A stretch of 33,751 nucleotides of DNA from Alphaproteobacteria bacterium. GTDB lineage: Bacteria; Pseudomonadota; Alphaproteobacteria; Sphingomonadales; Kordiimonadaceae. The notes beneath the pieces were generated by a model. The model was not told the origin of the DNA. It worked only from the letters and a program-made list of their open reading frames with translations, and ran no database searches. A program made the position numbers and the translations under genes. Positions 14,989 through 24,504 of this stretch are shown in pieces. The first letter of the stretch is position 1, and every line of letters starts with the position of its first letter. Location: the NCBI GenBank assembly GCA_021774695.1, contig JAJFIU010000121.1, forward strand, positions 1 through 33,751. Reading direction: 5' to 3'.

Positions 14989-16470
14989 ATGCGTTCCCGC
15001 ATTCTCACTAAAACATATCGCGTACTCATCATCTATTGCGGGGTGGTCGTTAGCTTAACTACGCCTTACGGATCGCCCGCCATCGCGGTAGAAAACAGAA
15101 ACACCGCTATCAAACAAATTGACAGGCTGGCGGAACAAATCATCAGTGCGCTCGAAATACCTGGCGTACATCTCAGTATTGGTATGCACGGTAAGCTTGT
15201 TTACTCACGGAGTTTTGGCGTCAAGAATTTGGCTAGCAATACACCAGTTGGGGCAGATACCCTGTTCCGGACGGCAAGTGTAGCCAAGTCAGTTACCGGC
15301 GTATTGTTGGCGCGAATGGCCCAAGAAGGGACTATAGATCTGGATCAACCTCTTGCAGATTTTCATCCTGATCTGGCAACACTCAACCGCAAGATGACAC
15401 TCCGGTTGTTGTCCGCGCATTTGGGGGGCGTTCGCCACTATCAGGCCAAGGATGAAAAGATTGACGCGATTGTTTATGAAACGCCCCAACAGATACTGGA
15501 CATATTCATATCCGACCTGCTGGTGGCTGAACCGGGCACCCGCCATAAATATTCGACCTTTGGTTTTAGTCTTATCTCAGCGGCGCTGGAGCTAAAAACA
15601 GGTCGAAAATTTGATGAGCTTTTATTTGAATATGTCTCGAAGCCGCTAGGGCTCAAAAACACGATGCCTGACTATCCAAAGCTCAACTATCATCGCAAAA
15701 CCAATTTCTACGAACGAGATGGGGAAAAAGGTATAACGCGCGCTGGCGATGTTATCTCAAGCTATAAATACGCTGGTGGTGGTCTTCTCAGCACACCGGA
15801 TGATCTGGTTAAAATCGGGCAGGGAATTCTGACCGATCAATTTATCTCCCCAGACATGCGGACGATGATGTTTACTCCTCAACGCACATCACAAGGCACA
15901 ATGGTTCGCGAAGGGCTTGCGTGGCGTGTTGGCAGCGATTACTGGGGAAACCAGATTATCCATCATGCGGGATCAATGAGTGGTGCGCGCTCCGTTATCA
16001 TTATTTACCCGGCTTTGGATATAGTTGTGTCGCTGATGAGCAATCTCACCATAAACCCATACTTTATTGAGAACACAGTTCAATTGATTACCGCGCCTTT
16101 GATTAAAGCCGAGTTACAGCTCAACAATCTTAACGACAAAAAGGAAACTCTGAAGAAATACAGCTTTAACGGAACCTTCATTGGTGAAGAGATAACTGGA
16201 ATCGCCGTGCTAATGCTTGAAGCTGACCACGTAGCCGGGTTTATAGAGACGACATCTGCGATGAACGAAATATCGACTTCCAACGGTTTTGTTGAAATGC
16301 AACGCTACCCTATTTTGGCAAGCGATATCATCGACGGCGAACTGACCGCATTCATTTTGACGCCGTTCGGCATAATGGACGTGCCGGTTATTTTTGAAGG
16401 CAACGATATCACTATGAATCGAAGGCTGGGACAGATTTCACTTCAATTGACTTTGCTGCCAGATCAATAA
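14989..16470 (+). CDS. LACTB-like serine beta-lactamase-fold hydrolase (exported)
   Basis: A 493-residue exported serine hydrolase of the beta-lactamase/penicillin-binding superfamily (S12/class C fold). ATG 14989 follows AAGGAAGGA at nine bases; an ATG at 14984 is out of frame. Residues 1-33 form a signal peptide or anchor. The catalytic S-x-x-K is TASVAKS (Ser97, Lys100), the second motif is HKYSTFGFSL (Tyr188-Ser-Thr190) and the third is HHAGSMSG (His326-Ala-Gly). LLSAHLGGVRHY (140-151) and the YST motif resemble LACTB, a peptidase-like member, more than drug-hydrolysing enzymes. A C-terminal beta-rich part from about residue 385 is extra. It may cleave peptides or D-amino-acid bonds; antibiotic resistance is not indicated. 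Confidence 0.85.
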   Translation: MRSRILTKTYRVLIIYCGVVVSLTTPYGSPAIAVENRNTAIKQIDRLAEQIISALEIPGVHLSIGMHGKLVYSRSFGVKNLASNTPVGADTLFRTASVAKSVTGVLLARMAQEGTIDLDQPLADFHPDLATLNRKMTLRLLSAHLGGVRHYQAKDEKIDAIVYETPQQILDIFISDLLVAEPGTRHKYSTFGFSLISAALELKTGRKFDELLFEYVSKPLGLKNTMPDYPKLNYHRKTNFYERDGEKGITRAGDVISSYKYAGGGLLSTPDDLVKIGQGILTDQFISPDMRTMMFTPQRTSQGTMVREGLAWRVGSDYWGNQIIHHAGSMSGARSVIIIYPALDIVVSLMSNLTINPYFIENTVQLITAPLIKAELQLNNLNDKKETLKKYSFNGTFIGEEITGIAVLMLEADHVAGFIETTSAMNEISTSNGFVEMQRYPILASDIIDGELTAFILTPFGIMDVPVIFEGNDITMNRRLGQISLQLTLLPDQ

Positions 16471-16486
16471 AAGCGGGTTTTTTATC

Positions 16487-17359
16487 CTACTCATCGTCTG
16501 ACATTTTGTCCTGTGTATTCAACTCAAAGTCGCTGGCGTCATGGCGGTTGCGCAATTGGCCGGATGGCTCACCCCAGGCACGGTTGACCATTTTGCCGCG
16601 TTTCACTGCCGGGCGAGCAGCTATTTCAGCGGTCCAGCGCTGGAGATTTTTATAGGACGTAACATCTAGAAATTCACCAGCTTCATACAATAGCCCCAGC
16701 GCCAATGCGCCGTACCAGGAGAAAACAGCGATGTCCGCGATGCTGTAGTCTGCACCAGCCATGTATTTATTGTCAGCCAAATGCCGGTCAAGCACATCCA
16801 TCTGGCGCTTTATTTCCATGGCAAAGCGGTCAATAGGATATTCCATTTTAGTTGGTGCGTAGGCATAAAAATGGCCGAAACCACCTCCCAGATAAGGCGC
16901 GCTGCCCATCTGCCAAAACAGCCAGTTCATACACTCGGCGCGGGCTGCGGGGTCGGTCGGAATAAGTTCGCCGAATTTCTCAGCAAGATACAATAAAATG
17001 GAACCAGATTCGAATAGGCGTGTAGGTGCCTCGGCGCTATGGTCCATAAGAGCGGGAATTTTTGAATTCGGGTTTACGTCTACAAAACCAGAGCCAAATT
17101 GTTCGCCTTCGCTAATGTTTATAAGCCAGGCGTCATATTCCGCACCCATATGGCCAAGGGCCAGCAGTTCCTCCAGCATCACCGTTACTTTCACGCCGTT
17201 GGGTGTCGCCAGCGAATAAAGCTGAAACGGGTGTTTGCCGACTGGCAAATCTTTTTCGTTGGTCGGGCCTGCAATCGGCCGATTAATGTTGGCCCAGTTG
17301 CCGCCGTTTTCGGTGTTCCATTTCCAGACTTTAGGCGGCGTATATTCGGTGGCAGTCAT
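16487..17359 (-). CDS. yghU: Glutathione S-transferase, YghU-type disulfide-bond oxidoreductase
   Basis: A 290-residue cytoplasmic glutathione transferase of the Nu class. E. coli YghU binds two glutathiones and reduces disulfides and organic peroxides, and the length here is almost the same. The N-terminal extension (YTPPKVWKWNTENGGNWANINRP, then AGPTNEKDLPVGKHPFQLYSLATPNG) is characteristic. The thioredoxin-like domain follows with NPNSKIPALMDH and the glutathione-contacting FESGSILLYLAEKFG, and the helical domain with GADYSIADIAVFSWYG. ATG 17359 has AAGGAAT upstream. It is convergent with the LACTB-like gene, only 16 bases apart, and divergent from the small membrane protein. No odd features were seen. 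Assignment is confident; physiological substrate unknown. Confidence 0.92.
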   Translation of the reverse strand: MTATEYTPPKVWKWNTENGGNWANINRPIAGPTNEKDLPVGKHPFQLYSLATPNGVKVTVMLEELLALGHMGAEYDAWLINISEGEQFGSGFVDVNPNSKIPALMDHSAEAPTRLFESGSILLYLAEKFGELIPTDPAARAECMNWLFWQMGSAPYLGGGFGHFYAYAPTKMEYPIDRFAMEIKRQMDVLDRHLADNKYMAGADYSIADIAVFSWYGALALGLLYEAGEFLDVTSYKNLQRWTAEIAARPAVKRGKMVNRAWGEPSGQLRNRHDASDFELNTQDKMSDDE

Positions 17360-17615
17360 GGTAAATTCCTTGCATTGCTATTCAGCTTGATTGCTCTGGG
17401 CGTTAAGATAGTGCTTTGTGTCGCCAGTTGAAGGCGCGCTATATCAATTGAGCGTGATTAGATGCTTTTATTGTCGCTTCAGAATACCGCCTCAGCTGTT
17501 CGAAAAACCTTTATAGTGGCTCACAGCGGCGGCGCAGTTTGCCCGAAATTTGTATCAGATGAAACAATCTGCTAGTGTTGTTGCTTCTTGAAATCATCTA
17601 GGGGAGGGAATTTCT

Positions 17616-17996
17616 ATGGTTAACAAGATTATTGCATGGGTCGTTGTCGCGGTGACATTTGTCATTTGGACGTATGGTTACGGCTATATTAACAGCCTGA
17701 GTGCCGAAGATGGCTTGATGGGTGCGCTGACATTAATGGTCATTGTCGCGTACATGATGGGGCGCAGCCCTGTGCCTGAAGGCGACATGATGACCACAAT
17801 CATGGAAAGCATGAAGGGCTTTTTGATGAATGTCGTGTGGCTGACCGTGGCAGTTTTGGTTTTCGAAGCTGTTATGATGGCAATCGGAGGGGGCTTTGAC
17901 CCAATGGCGCTGGTGAATGCAGCCATCTTTACCATCATTACTACGGCTACAAGCGCATTGACGTTCAGTGCAATTGGCGCGGCGATGAAAGACTAG
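17616..17996 (+). CDS. Small integral membrane protein, function unknown
   Basis: A 126-residue hydrophobic protein starting at ATG 17616 after a very strong GGGGAGGGA site. Three to four membrane segments can be drawn: about residues 3-22, 34-49, 70-92 and 98-120, with a short acidic loop (PVPEGDMMTTIMESMKG) between the second and third. Methionine is frequent. I do not recognise a family. A textbook intrinsic terminator at 18019-18048 ends the transcript 22 bases after the stop, so it is monocistronic. The strong ribosome-binding site and terminator argue for real, possibly high, expression. Confidence 0.75.
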   Translation: MVNKIIAWVVVAVTFVIWTYGYGYINSLSAEDGLMGALTLMVIVAYMMGRSPVPEGDMMTTIMESMKGFLMNVVWLTVAVLVFEAVMMAIGGGFDPMALVNAAIFTIITTATSALTFSAIGAAMKD

Positions 17997-18018
17997 AACT
18001 AACCCATCGATAAAGCTT

Positions 18019-18048
18019 AAGGCGTGGCTTTTGGCCGCGCCTTTTTTT
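18019..18048 (+). terminator. Intrinsic terminator
   Basis: AAGGCGTGGC (18019-18028) pairs with GCCGCGCCTT (18034-18043) through a TTTTG loop, with a single G-U, and runs into seven Ts (18042-18048). It closes the small membrane-protein gene. Confidence 0.9.
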
Positions 18049-18120
18049 GTGATAGTATGGGATTGGCGTGTGGGCTGGCAGTTGGACGCAGATTGAATCT
18101 GGATCAATGAAGGGGGCATT

Positions 18121-19371
18121 ATGGCAAAAAGAGCAAAATCTATATTTATCGCTGTACTGTTTGGCAGCCTCGTGTCGATCGGCGCCAGCAGTCAAGCCGG
18201 CGATGAACCGCAAGGCAGTGCTCGTGATCTCATTGAGGACATATGTACTACCTGCCACCGCAGCAACATGATAACCCGCAGTTCAGGATACACCCGCGAG
18301 GGCTGGGCTGAACTTACAAGTACCATGGTTGATCTGAGCGGAAACCCCGTACTGCGGGACGAAATTGTCACTTATCTTGCCGAGCATTACGCGCCCAATG
18401 ACAAGCGTGCATCTAAGCTGGTTCCCGGCGATATGGAACTCAGTTTCAAAGAATGGCAGGTACCAACCCTTGGGCAACGGTCGCGTGATCCGGTGGAGGC
18501 CGCTGACGGTACCATATGGTGGGCAGGCCAATCGGGTAATCTGATTGGCAGTATCAACCCAACTTCAGGTGAGATGACCGAGTATCCCCTACCTGCTGGG
18601 GCCATGCCGCATTCGGTAACAGTCGGCCCGGACGGTGACATTTGGTACACCGGCAACAAGAATGGCACTATGGGCAGGCTCAATCCCGAAAATGGGAAAA
18701 TCAAAGTATATCCAATGCCAGACTCCGCCGCGAGAGACCCGCACACCGCGGTGTTCGACCGGCGCGGAATACTCTGGTTCACGCTCCAGCAAAGCAACAT
18801 GGTTGGCCGCCTGGACCCTGAAACCGGCGCTATCCGGCTTGTGACAATGAAAACACCGCGCTCGCGGCCATACGGTATCAAGGTTGACGCGGACGGTGCG
18901 CTTTGGGTGGCCTGTAATGGCAGCAATTGTCTGGTTAAAGTTGATCCAGTGACAATGGATCTTACCGAAGTTAAGCTGCCAACCCCAGCAACAACGGTGC
19001 GACGGCTGGACTTCGCTGAAGACGGCATAATCTGGTATGTTAACTCGTCGCAGGGGCGGCTTGGCCGTTACAATCCAGAAAACGGGGCAATTAAAGAATG
19101 GCCGTCTCCCAGCGGGCCAAAGTCTCACCCCTATGCGCTTGTGGTTGTGGACGGTATTGTCTGGTATAACGAGTCAGGAAAACGCCCAGATGCTCTGGTG
19201 CGTTTCGACCCAAAAACTGAGCAATTTCAAAGCTGGGCTGTGCCGTCTGGCGGTATTTATGCCGGCATCATCCGGCATATGCGGCCAACGCGAGACGGCA
19301 ACCTGCTTATCCACCAAAGCAGCACCAATAAAATTATACTGGTGACCCCAAAAGCAACTGGCGGACACTAG
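18121..19371 (+). CDS. Exported cytochrome c / Vgb-like beta-propeller fusion
   Basis: A 416-residue exported protein. The signal peptide (about residues 1-26, ending SSQAG) precedes a small haem-c domain with one CTTCH site (Cys42, Cys45, His46). From about residue 115 to the end is a propeller of repeated blades with the pattern D-G-x-I-W-W/Y/F...G-x-I/L-x-P-x-x-G, as in virginiamycin B (streptogramin) lyase: GTIWWAGQSGNLIGSINPTSG, then DIWYTGNKNGTMGRLNPENG and further blades. ATG 18121 follows GAAGGGGG. The haem fusion makes antibiotic cleavage unlikely; periplasmic redox or substrate binding is more plausible. It precedes another propeller gene, a PQQ-type sugar dehydrogenase, by about 150 bases, and may feed or take its electrons. 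That link is inference. Confidence 0.82.
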   Translation: MAKRAKSIFIAVLFGSLVSIGASSQAGDEPQGSARDLIEDICTTCHRSNMITRSSGYTREGWAELTSTMVDLSGNPVLRDEIVTYLAEHYAPNDKRASKLVPGDMELSFKEWQVPTLGQRSRDPVEAADGTIWWAGQSGNLIGSINPTSGEMTEYPLPAGAMPHSVTVGPDGDIWYTGNKNGTMGRLNPENGKIKVYPMPDSAARDPHTAVFDRRGILWFTLQQSNMVGRLDPETGAIRLVTMKTPRSRPYGIKVDADGALWVACNGSNCLVKVDPVTMDLTEVKLPTPATTVRRLDFAEDGIIWYVNSSQGRLGRYNPENGAIKEWPSPSGPKSHPYALVVVDGIVWYNESGKRPDALVRFDPKTEQFQSWAVPSGGIYAGIIRHMRPTRDGNLLIHQSSTNKIILVTPKATGGH

Positions 19372-19518
19372 GGCATTCATGCGGCCCCGGACGGTTTGCA
19401 ACCTTAGTTATATTGTTCGGCCTATTTTGATAGGTTATATTGTAGCGTAAGTTTCGCAAAATTTATAACGGCCACAGACTAATATTGGCCAAAGAAACAA
19501 TCAGAGAGCAGGGGTTTT

Positions 19519-20679
19519 ATGCGTGATTTTTCATATTTTGTTCTAGCCGTGTCTGCGTGTTTTTCCACATTTACAGTGCTCGATGGGGGCGCAAGCAAAG
19601 CGCAAGCGCAGGAAGAAGATGCATCGGTTGTCAGCGAAGCCGCCAGCTTTCGTATAGAGGTTGTCACAGAGAACATGGATGTTCCCTGGACCATGGAATT
19701 TTTGCCGGACGGCACCGCGCTTGTTGGCGAACGCGGGCCCGGAAAACTTTACCGATTGGATGTGAAAACCGGGGAGCGAACTGCTATTTCTGGCCTTCCG
19801 GACATGCTGCGGGACCGGAAAATAAGCTCCGGCCTTTTTGATGTACGCGCGCACCCGAATTTTGCAAAAAACAATTGGCTGTATTTGGCATACGGCGTTG
19901 GAAACACCGAAGGAAATGGCTTGGCGGTTGACCGTTATAAATTGTCCGGTAACAGCCTTTCTGGAGGTGAGCGATTATTTGAAGCTTCACCGAAAATATC
20001 CGGGAAATGGCATTTTGGCGGCCGCATGGCTTTCTCAGGCGGTTATTTATTCCTGACTACCGGCGACGGCTATGATCACTCCGCGCGCGCCCAGCAACTC
20101 AATGCCCATGCGGGGAAAATACTGCGTTTGCATGGTGATGGCCGCGTGCCCACAGATAACCCCTTTGTCGGCGTCGAAGGCGCGCTGCCTGAAATTTGGT
20201 CATACGGTGTACGCAACCCTCAAGGGCTTGATGTGAACCCAACCACCGGCGAAATATGGGCAAACGAACACGGCCCTCAAGGCGGAGATGAAGTGAATAT
20301 CATGCGGGCTGGCAAGAATTATGGCTGGCCAGTTATCACCTACGGAGAAGAATACGGCGGCGGCCCCATCGGTGACGGGATCACCCACAAGCAAGGTATG
20401 GAGCAACCGCTATATTACTGGGTGCCGTCAATTGCGCCCAGCGGCATGGAATTTTATCAGGGCAACGCATTTGCCCGCTGGAAAGGCAACCTGTTTGTCG
20501 GCGCGTTAGCGCTTACCCATATCAACCGGCTTGTTATTGAGGGCGAACGGGTGATTCACGAAGAGCGTCTGGTGGCTGACAAGGGTTGGCGTGTGCGTTT
20601 CATCGAGGAAGGCCCGGACGGCTATCTGTATTTCGGCGTTGATGACGGTATGATCATGCGTCTGGTTCCAGTGGATTGA
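19519..20679 (+). CDS. PQQ-dependent sugar dehydrogenase, Asd/YliI-type (exported)
   Basis: A 386-residue periplasmic six-bladed propeller of the glucose/sorbosone dehydrogenase family, oxidising sugars with bound PQQ. A signal peptide ends near AQAQ (about residue 31). Typical landmarks are VPWTMEFLPDGTALVGERGPG at the start of blade one, WHFGGRMAF with the presumed catalytic His, RNPQGLDVNPTTGEIWANEHGPQGGDEVN, and near the end WRVRFIEEGPDGYLYFGVDD. This matches the soluble aldose sugar dehydrogenases (E. coli YliI) better than GDH-B. ATG 19519 is preceded by GCAGGGG. No PQQ synthesis genes are in the window. Electrons would go to a c-type cytochrome; the upstream haem-propeller protein is a candidate. 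Substrate unknown. Confidence 0.88.
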   Translation: MRDFSYFVLAVSACFSTFTVLDGGASKAQAQEEDASVVSEAASFRIEVVTENMDVPWTMEFLPDGTALVGERGPGKLYRLDVKTGERTAISGLPDMLRDRKISSGLFDVRAHPNFAKNNWLYLAYGVGNTEGNGLAVDRYKLSGNSLSGGERLFEASPKISGKWHFGGRMAFSGGYLFLTTGDGYDHSARAQQLNAHAGKILRLHGDGRVPTDNPFVGVEGALPEIWSYGVRNPQGLDVNPTTGEIWANEHGPQGGDEVNIMRAGKNYGWPVITYGEEYGGGPIGDGITHKQGMEQPLYYWVPSIAPSGMEFYQGNAFARWKGNLFVGALALTHINRLVIEGERVIHEERLVADKGWRVRFIEEGPDGYLYFGVDDGMIMRLVPVD

Positions 20680-20886
20680 TCGATTTAGCGTCTCTGGTCT
20701 ATAATTGCCTCCATAATAGCTACACAAATGTCCCGCCAAAAGGCAAAGCCTGAATGGCAGAAAATTCCGGAGTCTGCGCAAAACATATAGCGCGCGGGCC
20801 GCCGCAAACTAATTTGTTTTGGCTGGTTACATCTGCATCGCTAATGCCTATGTTAGTAAGCTAATTTTAGATTGTGAAATAAAGCG

Positions 20887-22737
20887 ATGCGTCCAGCAAC
20901 CGAACTATCCCCGGATTCTGAAGAACAAAACCATTGGGCTACAGTAAAGCGGCTGATGCCTTACTTGTGGACACCGGGCCGGTGGGACCTGCGAATTCGT
21001 GTTATTGCAGCCATGACCCTGTTGGTGTTGGCGAAGTCCATCGGCGTTTATGTGCCGTTTTTGTTTAAGGACGCGGTTGATATAATCACGCCCGGTTTGC
21101 GTGTGAGCGGTGAGCAAATGGTTGCGGTGGTGCCGGTGGCCTTGATTATCGGATATGGTGTCGCCCGCGTTTTAACGCTTTTGTTCGGAGAACTGCGCGA
21201 CGCTGTGTTTGTTAAAGTCGGCCAACACGCTTTGCGGCAAATTGCACTTAACACCTTCAGACATCTGCACAAATTGTCTTTGCGGTTTCACATGGAACGC
21301 AAAACCGGCGGGCTAAGCCGGGTGATTGAACGCGGAACAAGGGGCATCGATTTTTTGCTGCGGTTCATGCTGTTCAATATCATGCCGACGTTGCTTGAAA
21401 TCGTTTTGATCTCCAGTATTTTTTGGGTCAAATTTGGTTTCCTTTATGCAGCAGTCACATTCGTCTGTTTGGTTAGTTACATCTATTTTACCGCCACCAT
21501 CACCGATTGGCGCCTTAAATTTCGCCGCGAAATGAACGAGCAGGATACCAAGGCGAACAGCAAGGCCGTGGATAGCCTTCTCAATTTTGAAACGGTAAAA
21601 TATTTCACCAATGAGGACTATGAAAGCAGGCGCTATGATGTGGCGTTAGCCAGCTACGAATCTGCGGCAGTTCGCAGCCAGCTATCCTTGACGCTTCTGA
21701 ATGTGGGGCAGGGTATCATTGTCTCGTTGGGCTTGGTGATTGTACTATGGATGGCAGCAAAGGGCGTGGTTGATGGCCGCTTTACAATTGGTGAGTTTGT
21801 CTTGGTGAACAGTCTTTTGGTCCAAATTTATATGCCGCTTAATTTTCTCGGCTTTGTCTACCGCGAGATCAAACAGTCTTTGACCGATATGGAAAAGATG
21901 TTCCAGGTGATCGACACCAACCCTGATGTACAAGACAGGCCAAATGCCAGACAATTGGAGATCAAAGGCGGCGCCATAGAATTTAAAAATGTGTGTTTCG
22001 AATATAATCCGGACCGGCGGATATTGCATGGTGTTAGCTTTGAAGTACCTGCGGGTACAACAACTGCGATAGTGGGTGCAAGCGGTGCAGGGAAGTCCAC
22101 GATTTCACGCATTCTGTTCCGGTTTTATGATATCGCATCCGGCACCGTGACGATCGACGGTCAGGATATCACGTCGGTGACTCAGCAGAGCCTACGCCAA
22201 CAGGTAGGTGTGGTGCCGCAGGATACCGTGCTTTTTAACGATAATATTCTATACAATGTCAGGTACGGCCGCCCGGAAGCAACTGACGACGAGGTCAAAG
22301 CCGCGGCTGGATTAGCTCAAATCCACGAATTTATCGCCAAGTTGCCAGACGGCTATGAAACCCAGGTTGGTGAGCGTGGACTGAAGCTGTCGGGCGGCGA
22401 AAAACAGCGGGTTGCAATAGCGCGTACTATATTGAAAAACCCGGCGATTTTGCTGCTTGATGAAGCGACATCTGCGCTGGATAGCCGCACCGAGCAAGAG
22501 ATACAGTCTGCATTTGAGAAAATTTCTGAAGGTAGAACCACACTCGTTATAGCGCACCGCCTGTCAACTGTGGTGAAGGCGGACGAGATTTTGGTAATGG
22601 ACGACGGGCGCATCATCGAACGTGGCACCCACGACGCCCTGATTGCTTTGGACGGCACATATAGTGCCATGTGGCAGCGCCAGCGTGAGGTGTCGGAAGT
22701 TGAAGAAAAATTGGTGGAACTGGTGGAAGTTTCCTAA
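20887..22737 (+). CDS. Atm1/HMT1-type ABC exporter (half-transporter)
   Basis: A 616-residue inner-membrane ABC half-transporter, acting as a homodimer. Residues 35-340 form the six-helix exporter domain, with the Atm1-family stretch NFETVKYFTNEDYESRRYD (233-251) and E-R-G-T-R-G-I (148-154). The nucleotide-binding domain has Walker A GASGAGKST (397-405), signature LSGGEKQR (501-508), Walker B ILLLDEATSALD (521-532) and H-loop IAHRLSTV. Bacterial Atm1 proteins export glutathione-metal or glutathione-polysulfide conjugates and aid metal detoxification; mitochondrial Atm1/ABCB7 supports cytosolic Fe-S assembly. ATG 20887 lacks a clear ribosome-binding site, the only doubtful point. It stands alone, with 200 bases upstream and no cotranscribed partner. 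Confidence 0.92.
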   Translation: MRPATELSPDSEEQNHWATVKRLMPYLWTPGRWDLRIRVIAAMTLLVLAKSIGVYVPFLFKDAVDIITPGLRVSGEQMVAVVPVALIIGYGVARVLTLLFGELRDAVFVKVGQHALRQIALNTFRHLHKLSLRFHMERKTGGLSRVIERGTRGIDFLLRFMLFNIMPTLLEIVLISSIFWVKFGFLYAAVTFVCLVSYIYFTATITDWRLKFRREMNEQDTKANSKAVDSLLNFETVKYFTNEDYESRRYDVALASYESAAVRSQLSLTLLNVGQGIIVSLGLVIVLWMAAKGVVDGRFTIGEFVLVNSLLVQIYMPLNFLGFVYREIKQSLTDMEKMFQVIDTNPDVQDRPNARQLEIKGGAIEFKNVCFEYNPDRRILHGVSFEVPAGTTTAIVGASGAGKSTISRILFRFYDIASGTVTIDGQDITSVTQQSLRQQVGVVPQDTVLFNDNILYNVRYGRPEATDDEVKAAAGLAQIHEFIAKLPDGYETQVGERGLKLSGGEKQRVAIARTILKNPAILLLDEATSALDSRTEQEIQSAFEKISEGRTTLVIAHRLSTVVKADEILVMDDGRIIERGTHDALIALDGTYSAMWQRQREVSEVEEKLVELVEVS

Positions 22738-22785
22738 AAAAACAAGACTAAATATTGAACGCCTTTTCGCTCGCGGTAAAATATC

Positions 22786-24504
22786 CTATTTGGAATAAAC
22801 CAGTTTGCCCGCCAGATAAGTTGATTTAACGGACCGCGCCCTGAACGACCTGTCCATAGGCTCGGGCAACTTGCCGTCCAGCACAACAAAATCAGCCCAT
22901 TTTCCAACAGTGATACTGCCGACTTGGTCCTTCCAGGGCGTAAGGTCAGCGGCGGATTGCGTGTAAGCCGTTAAGGTTTGCTCAAACGAGACAGCTTGTT
23001 CGGGGTGCCATGTGCCGTCACCGAGCCCAAACGGACTTTCCCGGAATATAGCATCATTAAAATGTGCCAGCGGATTGAGCGGCGAGGTTGGCCAGTCGCT
23101 GCTGAGTACCAGATTAGCGTTGGCTTTAAGTATGCTTTGCCAAACATAGGCGTTGTTTTCGCGCTCATCGCCCAAGCGCTCGTTGATATATTTGCCGATC
23201 GTGCCAGTGGCGTGATTGGGCTGCATTACAGGAACGACACCAAGTTCAGTGAAACGCAGCACATCGTTGGGCGTGGTAACTTCAATATGTTCAATGCGGT
23301 TGGAGCGACCAGCGGGCGCGTTGCCAACATCGGCGTAAGCGTCAAGAACCATACCCACCGCGCCGTCGCCGATCGCATGCACGGCAACAGAAAAGCCGTT
23401 GTCATTGGCTGTTTCGATACTGGATTTCATCTCGGCAAGGGACATGAAGGGAACGCCGTTTACGTCAGGGCGGTCAGCATAGGGTTCTTTCAAAACGGCG
23501 GTGTGGGTGGACAACACGCCGTCCATATAGAATTTGATGAAGCCATATTCAAACAGCGGGCCAAGCGTGTCCATTTCCATGCTCTTTGCCCGCGCGTTCA
23601 TATCGCTGCGAGCGGCCACGAGTGCTTCAGCACCTTCGTTTAGCCCCACCGTACCAAACCATGTGCGTAGGGTTAACTCCTGGTTTTCCTGCAAGTCCTG
23701 ATACAAGTCTGCAGCATCCAGCGACGCAATTTCGTGCACGCCGGTTATGCCGTAGCTGTTTGCATTCTTGATTGCTTGCACCAGCGCAGCCCGTGTTTGT
23801 TCTGCCGTTGGAATTTGTCCCGGCAAGTCATCGAAAAGAACGATTGCCTGCTCAAGAAAAATGCCGGTCGGTTCTCCGGTATCCGAATTAACCAAAATCT
23901 GACCACCTGTAGGAACCGGCGAGTTTGCTTTAATACCTGCAAGTTCAATTGCTTTGCTGTTTGCCCAGGCCGAGTGGCCGTCAATGTCTTCCAGCAAAAT
24001 AGGCCTGTCGGGAACAACGGCATCCAGATCTTCTTTAGTGGGCAGTTTGCCTTCGCCGAGCGTGTAATCCCAGTTGCCACCAATAATCCACTGACCTTCG
24101 GGCAATTCTTTGTCTTTTTGGGCAATGATTTCCAGCCATTTGGATTTTTCCGGGATGTAAGACAGGTCAACACCGGTGATTAACCTCAGACCCATCGCCA
24201 GGTGAATGTGGCCGTCTATGAAGCCAGGGGTTACTGTGCGTCCTGCGGCATCGATAACCTCGGTAGAAGGCCCGGCCATGGCGGCGATTTTTTCCGTTGT
24301 TCCTACGGCGATAAAGCGCCCATCCTTCACTGCAAAAGCCTGTGTACGGGGAGCGTCTGGGTTGGACGTGTAGGCGTCGGCATTAACAACAATCAGGTCT
24401 GCGCCGCCAGCCGGCATGGCTGGTTGGTCGTCGTTACTGCAGGCGCTGAGCAACAGTAGCAACGCGCCACTTATTACCAGCATTGGCTTGAACAGATTTT
24501 CCAT
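22786..24504 (-). CDS. YtcJ-like amidohydrolase, lipoprotein
   Basis: A 572-residue metal-dependent hydrolase of the amidohydrolase family 3 (YtcJ/LAF3 group). The N-terminus is a lipoprotein signal with lipobox LLSAC (Cys22 lipidated), so it works at the membrane in the periplasm. The metal-binding HxH is GFIDGHIHL (His99, His101). Further landmarks are DIDGHSAW, EYGFIKFYMDGVLST with the bridging-ligand Lys region, HAIGDGAV, RIEHIE and SSDWPTSPLNP with the catalytic Asp. ATG 24504 follows AAGAAG; a TTG one codon earlier is unlikely. Relatives act on N-acyl or N-formyl amides and similar compounds; the substrate cannot be told. It is convergent with the Atm1-type gene. Confidence 0.88.
   Translation of the reverse strand: MENLFKPMLVISGALLLLLSACSNDDQPAMPAGGADLIVVNADAYTSNPDAPRTQAFAVKDGRFIAVGTTEKIAAMAGPSTEVIDAAGRTVTPGFIDGHIHLAMGLRLITGVDLSYIPEKSKWLEIIAQKDKELPEGQWIIGGNWDYTLGEGKLPTKEDLDAVVPDRPILLEDIDGHSAWANSKAIELAGIKANSPVPTGGQILVNSDTGEPTGIFLEQAIVLFDDLPGQIPTAEQTRAALVQAIKNANSYGITGVHEIASLDAADLYQDLQENQELTLRTWFGTVGLNEGAEALVAARSDMNARAKSMEMDTLGPLFEYGFIKFYMDGVLSTHTAVLKEPYADRPDVNGVPFMSLAEMKSSIETANDNGFSVAVHAIGDGAVGMVLDAYADVGNAPAGRSNRIEHIEVTTPNDVLRFTELGVVPVMQPNHATGTIGKYINERLGDERENNAYVWQSILKANANLVLSSDWPTSPLNPLAHFNDAIFRESPFGLGDGTWHPEQAVSFEQTLTAYTQSAADLTPWKDQVGSITVGKWADFVVLDGKLPEPMDRSFRARSVKSTYLAGKLVYSK

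Noticed and set aside
22978-23643. 221-codon plus-strand frame
   Set aside because: Antisense to the amidohydrolase, whose catalytic motifs are intact in the minus frame.
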